Positions 1 through 7,405 of a DNA stretch of 39,337 bases are shown here, piece by piece; positions within the stretch are counted from its first letter, which is position 1; every line of letters starts with the position of its first letter. The DNA is from Rubrivivax sp. (GTDB lineage: Bacteria; Pseudomonadota; Gammaproteobacteria; Burkholderiales; Burkholderiaceae_C). The stretch lies in the NCBI GenBank assembly GCA_022842825.1, contig JALHOU010000015.1:1-39337 (forward strand). Direction: 5' to 3'. The notes under the pieces are model-generated. The model searched no databases and had not been told where the DNA came from. It saw only the letters and a program-made list of their open reading frames with translations. The position numbers and the translations under genes are program-made.

Positions 1-472
1 CGCCGGCGCCCAGCTGCAACTCGGTGCGCCCGTGGCGCAGGCCGACGAGGTAACCCAGGCCCGAGGCGGCGGCCAGCGCCGCGGCGCCGGCCACGCCGAG
101 CAGCGGGCGCCGCCTGGTGATGCCCGCGTCACCCGCCGGCGCCGTGGGGGGTCGTGGCCAGGTCGGCGCCGCTTCGCGGCGCATGAGCCACCGCAGGTGC
201 TGCACGACGATGCGCAGGTTGAAGCCGAGGTGAACGATCAGCACCAGCACCGTGGCGTAGCCGAATGTGTAGTGCCAGTCGAAGACCGGCAGCTGCTGGT
301 TGGCGACCCAGAAGATGCCCAGCCCCGCCGTGCCGCCCACGTAGCCGAGCAGCAGCAGGCTGAAAAGCACGTTCAGCGTCGGCCGCGCCGGCAGGCGGCC
401 ACGCCACGCGCACAGGATCAGCCAGACCACCGTGGCGGCCAGTGGCAGCAGCACCCACGCCAGCTTGGGCAT
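1..472 (-). CDS. Multi-pass membrane protein, N-terminal part (runs off the window edge)
   Basis: The reading frame starts at an ATG at 472 and stays open to the left edge, giving 157 codons with no stop. Translation shows about four hydrophobic segments: residues 5-22, 33-57, 67-90 and 123-142. Histidines lie in the third segment (WHYTFGY at about residue 67 and VHLGFNLR), an arrangement like the haem-ligand histidines of small b-type cytochrome or DUF4405 membrane domains. An arginine-rich stretch (ITRRRPLL) precedes the last segment. The frame continues into LRHGRTELQLGAG at the edge, so a further domain probably follows outside the window. I recall similar anchors on nitroreductase/SagB-like proteins in Burkholderiales, but this is a memory-based guess. 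That this is a gene is fairly sure; its function is unknown. Confidence 0.65.
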   Translation of the reverse strand, partial: MPKLAWVLLPLAATVVWLILCAWRGRLPARPTLNVLFSLLLLGYVGGTAGLGIFWVANQQLPVFDWHYTFGYATVLVLIVHLGFNLRIVVQHLRWLMRREAAPTWPRPPTAPAGDAGITRRRPLLGVAGAAALAAASGLGYLVGLRHGRTELQLGAG

Positions 473-571
473 GCCGGCAAGCTTACGCCGCGCCGGGCGC
501 GTGTTGTCGCTGGTTGGCCCCAGGAGGGGTCCGGGATATCGGCGCCCGGGCCCGGCCCAGGCCGGCCAGCC

Positions 572-1357
572 TCAGAGGTCGAGCGAGAGCGACAGCAGCT
601 GCTTGCGCCGGCGCGCCCGCTGTGTCCAGTCGTGCACGCGTTGCACCGCCTGCGCGCTCATCTGCGTCCAGGCGCAGCCGAAGCGGACGGTGGGCTCTTC
701 CTCGTCGTGCGGCAGCACGTTCTGCACCTGGAAGTCGGCGGTGACGATGCCGCCCGGCGCGAGCTCGATCTGCGCCCCGGCCACCCACAGGCCCGGTGAC
801 AACGGCGCCTCGCCGGGGTGAGCGACGATGGCCAGGCCGCCGCGGCTGATGTCATGCACGCGCAGCGCCAGGGTCTGCCCCGCGTGCAGCGGGTGGCCGA
901 AGCGCACCACCGGCTCCTGCCCGTCGGCATGGCGGGCGCGCACGTCGGTGCGGCGCGGCAGCACGAACAGCGCGCTCGGCATGTGCGAGCCGACGACCCA
1001 GGTGTCGTGCTGCTGCGCCAGTGTGCGCCCGCGCAGGTCGAACTGCACCTTGCAGTTGCCGTCGTAGGCGGCGCCCCAAAGGCGGCCGGGGTCGGTGACG
1101 ATGACGGCAGCCTTCGGTTCGCGCGCGGCGTGGAACACGAGGCGGTCGGCCCCGGCATCCACCGACCACAGCGTGGCGCTGAAGAAGGCCCCCGTCTCGG
1201 GCAGGCCGATGACGACCGGTGCTTCCAGGTGCTGCAGCCGTGCCAGCACCTGGCGCATGCGCTCGGGTTCGGCGACCCGGTGGCGCTCCATGGCCGCGAG
1301 CAGGACGGGGTCGCTGCGCTCGTCGCGGGTGAAGGGCCTTGTGTCGACGAAGTGCAT
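572..1357 (-). CDS. YcgR-like flagellar brake protein with PilZ domain
   Basis: This 261-residue protein starts at an ATG at 1357 (MHFVDTRPF). The N-terminal half resembles the YcgR N-domain (VVIGLPETGAFFSATLWSV, then CKVQFDLRGRTL). The C-terminal half is a PilZ domain. It keeps both c-di-GMP-binding signatures: an RxxxR box (RTDVR, in LPRRTDVRAR) and DxSxxG (HDISRGGLAIV). Proteins of this family bind c-di-GMP and slow flagellar rotation by contacting the motor or switch; that role is inferred from the family, since no flagellar genes lie nearby. A basic tail (RARRRKQLLSL) ends the protein. The frame is open far upstream and runs without a stop into a degenerate copy of the same N-domain (1455-1920), so the start is not absolute. 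No strong Shine-Dalgarno is seen before 1357. Confidence 0.8.
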   Translation of the reverse strand: MHFVDTRPFTRDERSDPVLLAAMERHRVAEPERMRQVLARLQHLEAPVVIGLPETGAFFSATLWSVDAGADRLVFHAAREPKAAVIVTDPGRLWGAAYDGNCKVQFDLRGRTLAQQHDTWVVGSHMPSALFVLPRRTDVRARHADGQEPVVRFGHPLHAGQTLALRVHDISRGGLAIVAHPGEAPLSPGLWVAGAQIELAPGGIVTADFQVQNVLPHDEEEPTVRFGCAWTQMSAQAVQRVHDWTQRARRRKQLLSLSLDL

Positions 1358-1454
1358 GAGTTGCTTGCAAGTGGGCGGCGTTGTGGGCCGGCGCAGCCCC
1401 GACCGGTACCTGCACCTGCATCGCATATCGGCAGGTGATGGGCCCGGCTTGACT

Positions 1455-1920
1455 CTCGGCCCCGTGTGGGTGGCATGCCGCGTGCGCACTTCCTTGCGTC
1501 GAGGCAGCCGGTACAGGGCGCTGGGCAGGTAGGAGCCGACGAACCAGAAGTCACCGTGTGCTGCGAGCGTGCGCCCGCGCAGATCGAACTGGACCTTGCA
1601 GCTGTCGTCGTAGGCCGTCCCCCACAGGCGGGCCGGATGCTTGACGATCTCGAGCACACCCGGTTCGCATGCCGCGTGCAGGATCATGCGGTCCGCCTGG
1701 GTGTCCACCGCCCACAGCGTGGCGGAGAAGAAAGCACCCGAATCCGGCAACCCGATGCGGATCGGGTGGCCCAGCTTTTTCAGGTGGGTCAGCGGCGATC
1801 CTGCACGCGATGGCGCTCGACGGCCAGGCGCTGCAACGGCTCGAGCGCCTCGTCGTAGCGGAATGGGGTGGTGTCGACAAAGGGCGGCGCGGCCGCGCTC
1901 GCGGCGAGGTCGAGTGCAAC
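1455..1920 (-). pseudogene. Broken tandem copy of the YcgR-like gene
   Basis: The same order of motifs as the neighbouring YcgR-like gene appears here in two frames. FVDTTPFRYDE...VERHRVQDR lies in one frame, which stops at 1789. After a frame change, LTHLKKLGHPIRIGLPDSG, FFSATLWAVDTQADRM, CKVQFDLRGRTLAAHGDF and LPRRKEVRTRHATHTG follow in another. The intact copy reads FVDTRPFTRDE, VERHRV-like (MERHRV), VIGLPETG, FFSATLWSVDAGADRL, CKVQFDLRGRTLAQQHDT and LPRRTDVRARHADGQ. Homology ends just after the RxxxR box, so the PilZ domain with DxSxxG is missing. A GTG at 2010 is the only upstream start in the first frame. I read this as a duplicated gene damaged by a frameshift near 1785-1800 and loss of its 3' half. 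The second frame has no stop before the intact gene, so a fused product cannot be excluded. Confidence 0.7.
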
Positions 1921-2223
1921 AGGCGGCGGCAGTGTGGCGTGGTGCAACAAGGCGAAGGGTCCGATGAAGAAGGTCGCAGCCGGCGAAGAGGAGTGCCGCC
2001 AAAGTGTCACCCATCACCCCACAGCGCGGCGACACCGGCTGCCAACCATGACACGGCTGCCAGGCGTGACCCCCAGGAGTCAGGCCCGCCCCAAGCACGG
2101 GGCGCGGCGTGCCCTCCCGGCCTGCCGAGGCCGGCCGGGGGGTGCCCCTTGCTGCCGTACCCAAAGACCTCGCGCGCACCGGCGCCTTGCCCGCGTGGCG
2201 AAAGAGCTGGCAGCATTGCCAGC

Positions 2224-3372
2224 ATGAACCGACCCCGATTGGCACGTGCATCCCGCGTCAGCGGCCGAGTCCTGCCTGGGCTGGCCTTGCTGCTCGCCAT
2301 GTGGTCCACCGCCGTGCCGGCCAGCGAACTGAAGCCGGTGACGGTGGCCAAGGGCCTCGTCAACCCCTGGGCGCTCGCCTTCCTGCCCGACGGCCGCATG
2401 CTCGTCACCGAGAAGCCGGGGCGGATGCGCATCATCGATGCGCAGGGGCGCATCTCGGCGCCGCTGGCCGGCGTGCTGCCGGTGACCAACGTGGGCCAGT
2501 GCGGGCTGCTCGACGTGGCGCTGGACCCGAAGTTCGCGGACAACCGCCTCGTCTACTGGACCTTCGCCGAGCCGGGCCAGGGCGGCAGCAACGGTACCGC
2601 GGTGGCGCGCGGGCGGCTGGAAGGCGCGCCGGGCGGCGAGCGTCTGGCCGACGTGCGCGTCATCTTCAGCCAGGTGCCGAAGATGGACAGCCGTCTGCAT
2701 TGCGGCTCGCGCATCGCGTTCGATCGCCAGGGTCACCTCTGGGTGGGGCTGGGCGACCGCTTCGCGGGCAAGGACTCGGCGCAGACCACCGACAACCACA
2801 TCGGCAAGGTCGTGCGCATCGCCAGCGATGGCAGTGCGCCGACCGACAATCCGTTCGCCGAGAAGCCGGGCGCGCGCCAGGAACTCTGGAGCATCGGCCA
2901 TCGCAACATCCAGGGCCTGGCGACTCACCCCGTGACTGGCGAGCTCTGGGCCAGCGAACACGGCCCGCAGGGCGGAGACGAAATCAATGTCGTCGAAGGC
3001 GGGCACAACTACGGCTGGCCGGTCGTCACCTACGGTCGCAACTACGGCAGCGGCACCTCCATCGGCGAAGCCGGGCCGAAACCCGGCATCGAGATGCCGC
3101 TCAAGCATTGGGTGCCGGTGTCGGTGGCACCGAGTGGCCTCGCCTTCCTGACCAGCGAGCGTTACCCCGGCTGGAAGGGCAGCCTGTTCGTGGGCACGCT
3201 GCGCGGGCAGACGCTCATCCGCCTGACGATCGACGGGCGCCGCATCACCGGCGAGGAGCGGCTGCTCACGTCGCTCGGCCAACGGTTCCGCGACGTGCGG
3301 CAGGGACCGGACGGCTGGATCTATGTCGTCACCGACGGCTCGGAAGGGCAGATCCTTCGGCTCGAGCGGTGA
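2224..3372 (+). CDS. PQQ-dependent aldose sugar dehydrogenase (Asd/YliI-like)
   Basis: This 382-residue protein is of the glucose/sorbosone dehydrogenase beta-propeller family, which oxidises aldoses with pyrroloquinoline quinone in the periplasm. The start is the ATG at 2224, because the encoded N-terminus is a signal peptide: arginines, a hydrophobic stretch GLALLLAMW, and a cleavage site VPA-S near residue 33. Family blocks follow in order: GLVNPWALAFLPDGRMLVTE, GLLDVALDPKF, RLHCGSRIAFD (catalytic-type His), HIGKVVRI, GHRNIQGLA, SEHGPQGGDE, NYGWPVV, PSGLAFL and RDVRQGPDGWIYVVTD. The length is normal for the family. No PQQ biosynthesis genes are in the window. A second member with the same blocks lies at 23026-24279, so this is one of two paralogues. 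The upstream region overlaps the start of the YcgR relic frame. Confidence 0.92.
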   Translation: MNRPRLARASRVSGRVLPGLALLLAMWSTAVPASELKPVTVAKGLVNPWALAFLPDGRMLVTEKPGRMRIIDAQGRISAPLAGVLPVTNVGQCGLLDVALDPKFADNRLVYWTFAEPGQGGSNGTAVARGRLEGAPGGERLADVRVIFSQVPKMDSRLHCGSRIAFDRQGHLWVGLGDRFAGKDSAQTTDNHIGKVVRIASDGSAPTDNPFAEKPGARQELWSIGHRNIQGLATHPVTGELWASEHGPQGGDEINVVEGGHNYGWPVVTYGRNYGSGTSIGEAGPKPGIEMPLKHWVPVSVAPSGLAFLTSERYPGWKGSLFVGTLRGQTLIRLTIDGRRITGEERLLTSLGQRFRDVRQGPDGWIYVVTDGSEGQILRLER

Positions 3373-3373
3373 G

Positions 3374-3392
3374 CGGCGGCCCCGGGCCGCCG
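3374..3392 (+). other. GC-rich perfect inverted repeat after the sugar dehydrogenase stop
   Basis: CGGCGGCCC and GGGCCGCCG flank a single C, starting two bases after the TGA at 3370-3372. It can fold into a stable hairpin at the 3' end of the message. No T-run follows, so it is not a standard intrinsic terminator; it may stabilise the transcript end. Confidence 0.35.
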
Positions 3393-3488
3393 GGTCGATG
3401 AAGCAGGGGATGTGCGGGCCCCCGGGTGGCCTCGATACTGCGCCGCCGCGGGCGCTTCGGGGCGCCATCGCGGCCCCGCGCTCGCTCT

Positions 3489-3494
3489 AGGAGG
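3489..3494 (+). promoter_or_regulatory. Strong ribosome binding site of the lysozyme gene
   Basis: AGGAGG is followed by eight bases and then ATG at 3503. It is a consensus-like Shine-Dalgarno, one of the best in the window, and fixes the lysozyme start. Confidence 0.75.
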
Positions 3495-3502
3495 AGACCC
3501 GC

Positions 3503-4168
3503 ATGCCTGTCGCCGCATTGCGCGACGTGCCGCAAGAGGCCGTCGAACTCATCAAGAGCTTCGAAGGCATCGTCGACGGCGATCCGCGCACCGTCAACCT
3601 CGACGCCTATCTCGACCCGGTGGGCATCTGGACGATCGGCTGGGGGCACGCGGTGCGCTTCCGTGGCCAGTTCCTGCGCGGTACCGAGAACCGCGGCATC
3701 GCGCGTGCGCTTTATCCGGGCGGCATCACGCGCGCGCAGGCCGAGGCGCTGCTGCGCGGCGACCTCGTCGACTACGCCAGCAACGTGACGGCGCTGGTGA
3801 AGGTACCGCTCACCGACGCGCAGTTCGGCGCGCTCGTGAGCTTTGCCTTCAACGTCGGTGTCGGCGCGCTGGCGCAGAGTACGCTGCTGCGCAAGCTGAA
3901 CGCGCGCGACGTGGCCGGGGCGGCCGACCAGTTTCTCGTCTGGAACAAGGGTCGCAAGAACGGCGTGCTGGTCGAGCTGCCCGGCCTCACGCGGCGGCGG
4001 CGCGCCGAGCGGGCGATGTACCTGGGCCAGAACTGGCGCGCGGCGGCATGGCCCGGCGCGCCGGTGTTGCCGGCGGCGCCGGCTACGCCACGCGCCCGAA
4101 CCACCACACCGAAAGCCCCGCCGACCCGAAAGCGAGGAGTGCGCCCAGCGCCGCGAACAGGGCGCTGA
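3503..4168 (+). CDS. GH24 (T4/phage-type) lysozyme, stand-alone
   Basis: This 221-residue protein carries the GH24 muramidase triad: Glu21 in IKSFEG, then Asp38 and Thr44 in YLDPVGIWTIGWGH. The Asp-Thr spacing of six is as in T4 lysozyme (D20, T26). The core continues with LTDAQFGALVSFAFNVG and a late WNKGR...LPGLTRRRRAERAMYL block typical of endolysins. The start at 3503 is set by AGGAGG at 3489-3494, eight bases upstream. There is no signal peptide or membrane segment. The C-terminal 50 residues are Pro/Ala/Arg-rich and overlap the convergent VWA gene by 86 bp. No holin, spanin or other phage gene is near, so this is a captured endolysin or a host muramidase. Substrate (peptidoglycan) is known for the family; how the enzyme reaches it here is unclear. 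Confidence 0.88.
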   Translation: MPVAALRDVPQEAVELIKSFEGIVDGDPRTVNLDAYLDPVGIWTIGWGHAVRFRGQFLRGTENRGIARALYPGGITRAQAEALLRGDLVDYASNVTALVKVPLTDAQFGALVSFAFNVGVGALAQSTLLRKLNARDVAGAADQFLVWNKGRKNGVLVELPGLTRRRRAERAMYLGQNWRAAAWPGAPVLPAAPATPRARTTTPKAPPTRKRGVRPAPRTGR

Positions 4169-5129
4169 TCTCGGTTTCCTTGCGCTCGGTGATCATGCGC
4201 GACGAGAGGCCCTCGTAGACCTTCTTCAGGTCTTCGGCGGTGCCGGCGTAAAAGTACTCGCCCTGGGTGATGGTGGCGACGCTCTTGAGCGTCTCCTCGT
4301 CCAGGCGCACGCGCATGCTCCAGCCCTCGAAGCCGATGACCTCGCCCTTGGTCGTGCCCATGCCCACGGTGTAGACGCGCACGCCGCGCTCGGCGGCCAT
4401 CTTGGCGGCATCGAGCGGGTCGGGGCCGGTGGTGCGCTGGCCGTCGGTGAGCATGATGATCGCCGCCGAGGTGTGGCTTCCCGGAGGCACCGGGGTGAAC
4501 TTCTTCTCCGTGCCGTCCTTGCCGATGGGCTTGGGCTTCTCGCCGCCGGGAAAGTTGCGCTGCCCGGTGACGTGCTGGATCTCGATGCCGTGGTCGGGAA
4601 AGAGGGTTGCCAGACTGAGGATGATGCCGCTGCCGGTGGCGGTGGCGCGCTGCAATTGGAAGCGGTCGATGGCGGCCACCACGTCCTCGCGGCTGGCCGT
4701 GGGCGCCTGCACCACGGCGGCGGTGCCGGCGAAGGCGATCACGCCCACCTTCACCTCGCGCGGCAGGGCGGCAATGAAGGTCTTGGCCGCCTCCTGGCTG
4801 GCCACCAGCCGGTTGGGCTTGATGTCTTCGGCACGCATGCTGCCGGAGACGTCCATGGCGAGGATGATGGTGCGCTCGGCCAGCGGCAGCGTGATGGTCG
4901 CCGTCGGCCGCGCGACGGCAAAGAGCAGCGCCGCCAGCGAAAGGAACATCAACGCCGGCGGCACGTGCCGCCGCCAGCCCGGGCCGCGCCCGAGCGCCGC
5001 CTTGGCCACGCCGAGGCTGGCCAGGCGCACGGTGTTCTTGCGCCGGCGGCTGAGCAGCCACACATAGAGCATCGCCGTGAGCGGCAGCAGCAGCAGCAGC
5101 CACAGCATCGAGGGCCAGATGAAGCTCAT
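4083..5129 (-). CDS. VWA-domain membrane protein (BatA-like)
   Basis: This 348-residue protein has an N-terminal membrane segment (residues 5-27) followed by a basic stretch, a second segment (57-74), and a von Willebrand A domain. It has a full MIDAS start, AMDVSGSM (Asp93, Ser95, Ser97), a later LTDG strand, and a C-terminal membrane segment (ALFAALGALLAFGSAG). The arrangement is that of BatA-type proteins, which sit in the inner membrane with the VWA domain outside the cytoplasm and work with MoxR ATPases and DUF58 proteins. It is the last gene of the protease-MoxR-DUF58-VWA run, and its ATG overlaps the DUF58 stop (ATGA, 5126-5129), implying translational coupling. The insert between MIDAS and LTDG (PGGEKPKPIGKDGTEKKF) is lysine-rich. 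BatB to BatE partners are absent nearby. Confidence 0.88.
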   Translation of the reverse strand: MSFIWPSMLWLLLLLPLTAMLYVWLLSRRRKNTVRLASLGVAKAALGRGPGWRRHVPPALMFLSLAALLFAVARPTATITLPLAERTIILAMDVSGSMRAEDIKPNRLVASQEAAKTFIAALPREVKVGVIAFAGTAAVVQAPTASREDVVAAIDRFQLQRATATGSGIILSLATLFPDHGIEIQHVTGQRNFPGGEKPKPIGKDGTEKKFTPVPPGSHTSAAIIMLTDGQRTTGPDPLDAAKMAAERGVRVYTVGMGTTKGEVIGFEGWSMRVRLDEETLKSVATITQGEYFYAGTAEDLKKVYEGLSSRMITERKETEISALFAALGALLAFGSAGLSVWWFGRVA

Positions 5130-6262
5130 GCGGCCTCCTGGAACGGTTGGTTGGGTGGCGCGGGTTTCTTGGCTGTCACGGCGGCAGTCGCGTCGGGCGC
5201 GGAGGTCGTGGTCGAGGTCGGCGCAGGCACGGCGCGGTTCTGGCGCAACGCGACGGGGAAACGCGGCGAGGCACGCCGGCGCGAGCGCTGCCGCCGCAGG
5301 TCCACGAAGCGCAGCAGCGCCTCAAGCAGGTCTTCGTCGGTGGCGAGTTCGAGGATATCGGCGCCGCTCCTGCCGAGCTGCTCGATCAGCGCCGCTTCCT
5401 GCTGCTCGGCGATGGCGGCGTAGCGGGCACGGAAGGCCGGGTCGGAGGCGTCGATGAAGAGCTGCTCGCCCGTCTCGGCATCTTCCACGGTGACCAGGCC
5501 GACGTCGGGCAGCGCCATCTCGGCGGGGTCGATGAGGCGCACCGCCACCACCTCGTGCCGGCGGGCGAGACGGCCGAGCGCCTCGGCCCAACCGGGCTCG
5601 CTGATGAAGTCGCTGACGACGAAGACGAGTGAGCGGCGGCGCACGATGCCGGCTGCGGCGTGCAGCAGGTCGGCCAGCTTCGTGCCCGGGCGCGGCGAAT
5701 TCTTCGCCTGCTTGGCCGTGAGCGGCTTTTCCGCCGGGCGCGGCTTGCGCATCTGCTGCAGCAGGCGCAGCACATGCGTGCGCGTGGCGCCGGGCGGCAT
5801 CACCCCTTCCACCTTGCGGCCGTAGAGCACCGCACCGACACGGTTTCCGTGGCGGGTGATGACGCGCGCCAGCGTGGCCACGAAGCCGGCCGAAAGCCCG
5901 AGCTTGGTGACGTCCTGGCTGCCGAAGTCGATGCTGCCCGACAGGTCGAGCAGGAACCAGGCCGTGAGGTCGCGGTCCTCGATGAACTGGCGCACGTAGG
6001 GCTGCTGCAGCCGCGCGGTGACGTTCCAGTCGATGTGGCGCACGTCGTCGTGGTGCTGGTACTCGCGCAGGTCGGCGAGGTCGACGCCCGAGCCGCGCAG
6101 CACGGTGCGATAGTCGCCCTGCAGGATGCCGTCGAGCCGGCGCAGCACCGTCCACTCCAGGCGGCGCAGCAATTGGTCGGAGGTGGGCACGGCGGCGGCG
6201 TGGGTCGCCGTTGCCGGGCCGGCGGCCGGGGCAGAGGGCTGGCGGGGGATGGTGGAGGCCAT
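5126..6262 (-). CDS. DUF58 domain-containing protein
   Basis: This 378-residue soluble protein starts at an ATG at 6262. The DUF58 signature is clear at residues 60-97: DLADLREYQHHDDVRHIDWN followed by TARLQQPYVRQFIEDRD. It is followed by a VWA-like fold with a MIDAS-type LLDLSGSID (Asp106 to Ser110) and VVSDFISE. The N-terminal 25 residues are Ala/Pro-rich and the C-terminal 60 are basic and low-complexity. DUF58 proteins are regular partners of MoxR ATPases and VWA proteins, where they probably serve as adaptors in protein assembly or metal insertion; the exact role here is inference. The gene sits 42 bp after the MoxR gene and overlaps the VWA gene by 4 bp, so the three are surely co-transcribed. 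Confidence 0.9.
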   Translation of the reverse strand: MASTIPRQPSAPAAGPATATHAAAVPTSDQLLRRLEWTVLRRLDGILQGDYRTVLRGSGVDLADLREYQHHDDVRHIDWNVTARLQQPYVRQFIEDRDLTAWFLLDLSGSIDFGSQDVTKLGLSAGFVATLARVITRHGNRVGAVLYGRKVEGVMPPGATRTHVLRLLQQMRKPRPAEKPLTAKQAKNSPRPGTKLADLLHAAAGIVRRRSLVFVVSDFISEPGWAEALGRLARRHEVVAVRLIDPAEMALPDVGLVTVEDAETGEQLFIDASDPAFRARYAAIAEQQEAALIEQLGRSGADILELATDEDLLEALLRFVDLRRQRSRRRASPRFPVALRQNRAVPAPTSTTTSAPDATAAVTAKKPAPPNQPFQEAA

Positions 6263-6304
6263 GTGTCGGCGCGCTCGGGGCTTGTGTCGGCGGCGGCGCG
6301 AGGC

Positions 6305-7312
6305 CTAGCGCGCGTTGCTGGCCTCTGCGGCATGCTCGAGCGGCTTGTCCGGCGGCGCGATGCGCGCCAGCACGCGCTGCACGATTTCGTCGGCGCTGAC
6401 GTTCTCGGCCAGCGCCTCGTAGCTGAGCACGATGCGATGCCGCATCACGTCGGGCACGAGGTCGGTCACGTCCTCGGGCAGCACGTAGCGGCGGCCCCGC
6501 AGCATGGCCAGCGCCTTGGCGCCCTCGACCATGCCGATGGTGGCGCGCGGGCTGGCGCCGAAGGTGAGGAACTTGGCGATGTCGGGGATGCCGTAGGTCT
6601 CGGGCCGGCGCGTGGCGCCCACCAGCTTGACGGCGTACTGGATGAGCGAGGGATCGCAGAAGACCTCGCGGCACTCGCGCTGCAGGGCGGCGAGCTGGAA
6701 GGTGTCGGCCACGGCGCCCACCTCCACCGCCGCGCCGGTGACGCGTTGCGCGATGACGAACTCCTCGTCCTCGCTCGGGTAGTCGACTAGCACCTTCATC
6801 ATGAAGCGGTCGACCTGCGCTTCGGGCAGCGGGTACGTGCCTTCGGTCTCGATCGGGTTCTGCGTCGCCATCACGACGAAGGGGTCGGGCACCTTGTGCG
6901 TCTCGCCGGCGATGGTGACCTGGCGCTCCTGCATCACCTCGAGCAGCGCGCTCTGCACCTTGGCCGGCGCGCGGTTGATCTCGTCGGCGAGCAGCAGGTT
7001 GGCGAACACGGGCCCGAGCGACGTGCCGAACTCGCCCGTCTTCTGGTTGTAGATGCGCGTGCCCACCAGGTCGGCCGGTACGAGGTCGGGCGTGAACTGG
7101 ATGCGCTTGAAACTGCCGCGCACCGTGCGCGCGAGGGTCTTGACGGTCAGCGTCTTGGCCAGGCCCGGCACGCCTTCGACGAGCAGGTGGCCCTGGGCGA
7201 GCAGGGCCACCAACACGCGCTCGAGGAAGCGGTCCTGTCCGACGACGACCCGCTTGACCTCGTAGAGGATGCGTTCCATCAGCGTCGCGGTGGCCTGGGC
7301 TTTGTCTTCCAT
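6305..7312 (-). CDS. MoxR-family AAA+ ATPase
   Basis: This 335-residue protein matches the MoxR family length. The Walker A motif is GVPGLAKT (residues 47-54), Walker B is LLLADEIN (Asp110, Glu111), and the sensor region is VMATQNPIETEGTYPLPEAQ around residue 150. DRFMMKV and a C-terminal lid domain follow. MoxR ATPases act as chaperones that remodel or activate a client through VWA/DUF58 partners. The gene lies between the protease gene (93 bp upstream) and the DUF58 gene (42 bp downstream), all on the minus strand, so the client may be the protease or an envelope complex (inference). The ATG at 7312 is the natural start and the stop is TAG at 6305-6307. Confidence 0.93.
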   Translation of the reverse strand: MEDKAQATATLMERILYEVKRVVVGQDRFLERVLVALLAQGHLLVEGVPGLAKTLTVKTLARTVRGSFKRIQFTPDLVPADLVGTRIYNQKTGEFGTSLGPVFANLLLADEINRAPAKVQSALLEVMQERQVTIAGETHKVPDPFVVMATQNPIETEGTYPLPEAQVDRFMMKVLVDYPSEDEEFVIAQRVTGAAVEVGAVADTFQLAALQRECREVFCDPSLIQYAVKLVGATRRPETYGIPDIAKFLTFGASPRATIGMVEGAKALAMLRGRRYVLPEDVTDLVPDVMRHRIVLSYEALAENVSADEIVQRVLARIAPPDKPLEHAAEASNAR

Positions 7313-7405
7313 GGGTCGGGGTCCTTGATTGAGGCGCCTGGCGCGGGGCGGTTCGGTCGGGTGAACGTTCGGGTTGGCTGGATCGGGCCGGTGGCGCCGA
7401 GCCGG

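Noticed and set aside
1669-2223. Upstream extension of the sugar dehydrogenase frame
   Set aside because: The frame is open from 1669, but the signal peptide at 2224 marks the real start and the upstream part is antisense to the YcgR relic.
3503-4168. Prophage remnant around the lysozyme
   Set aside because: No holin, spanin, tail, integrase or attachment-site repeat is seen; the flanking genes are ordinary chromosomal genes.
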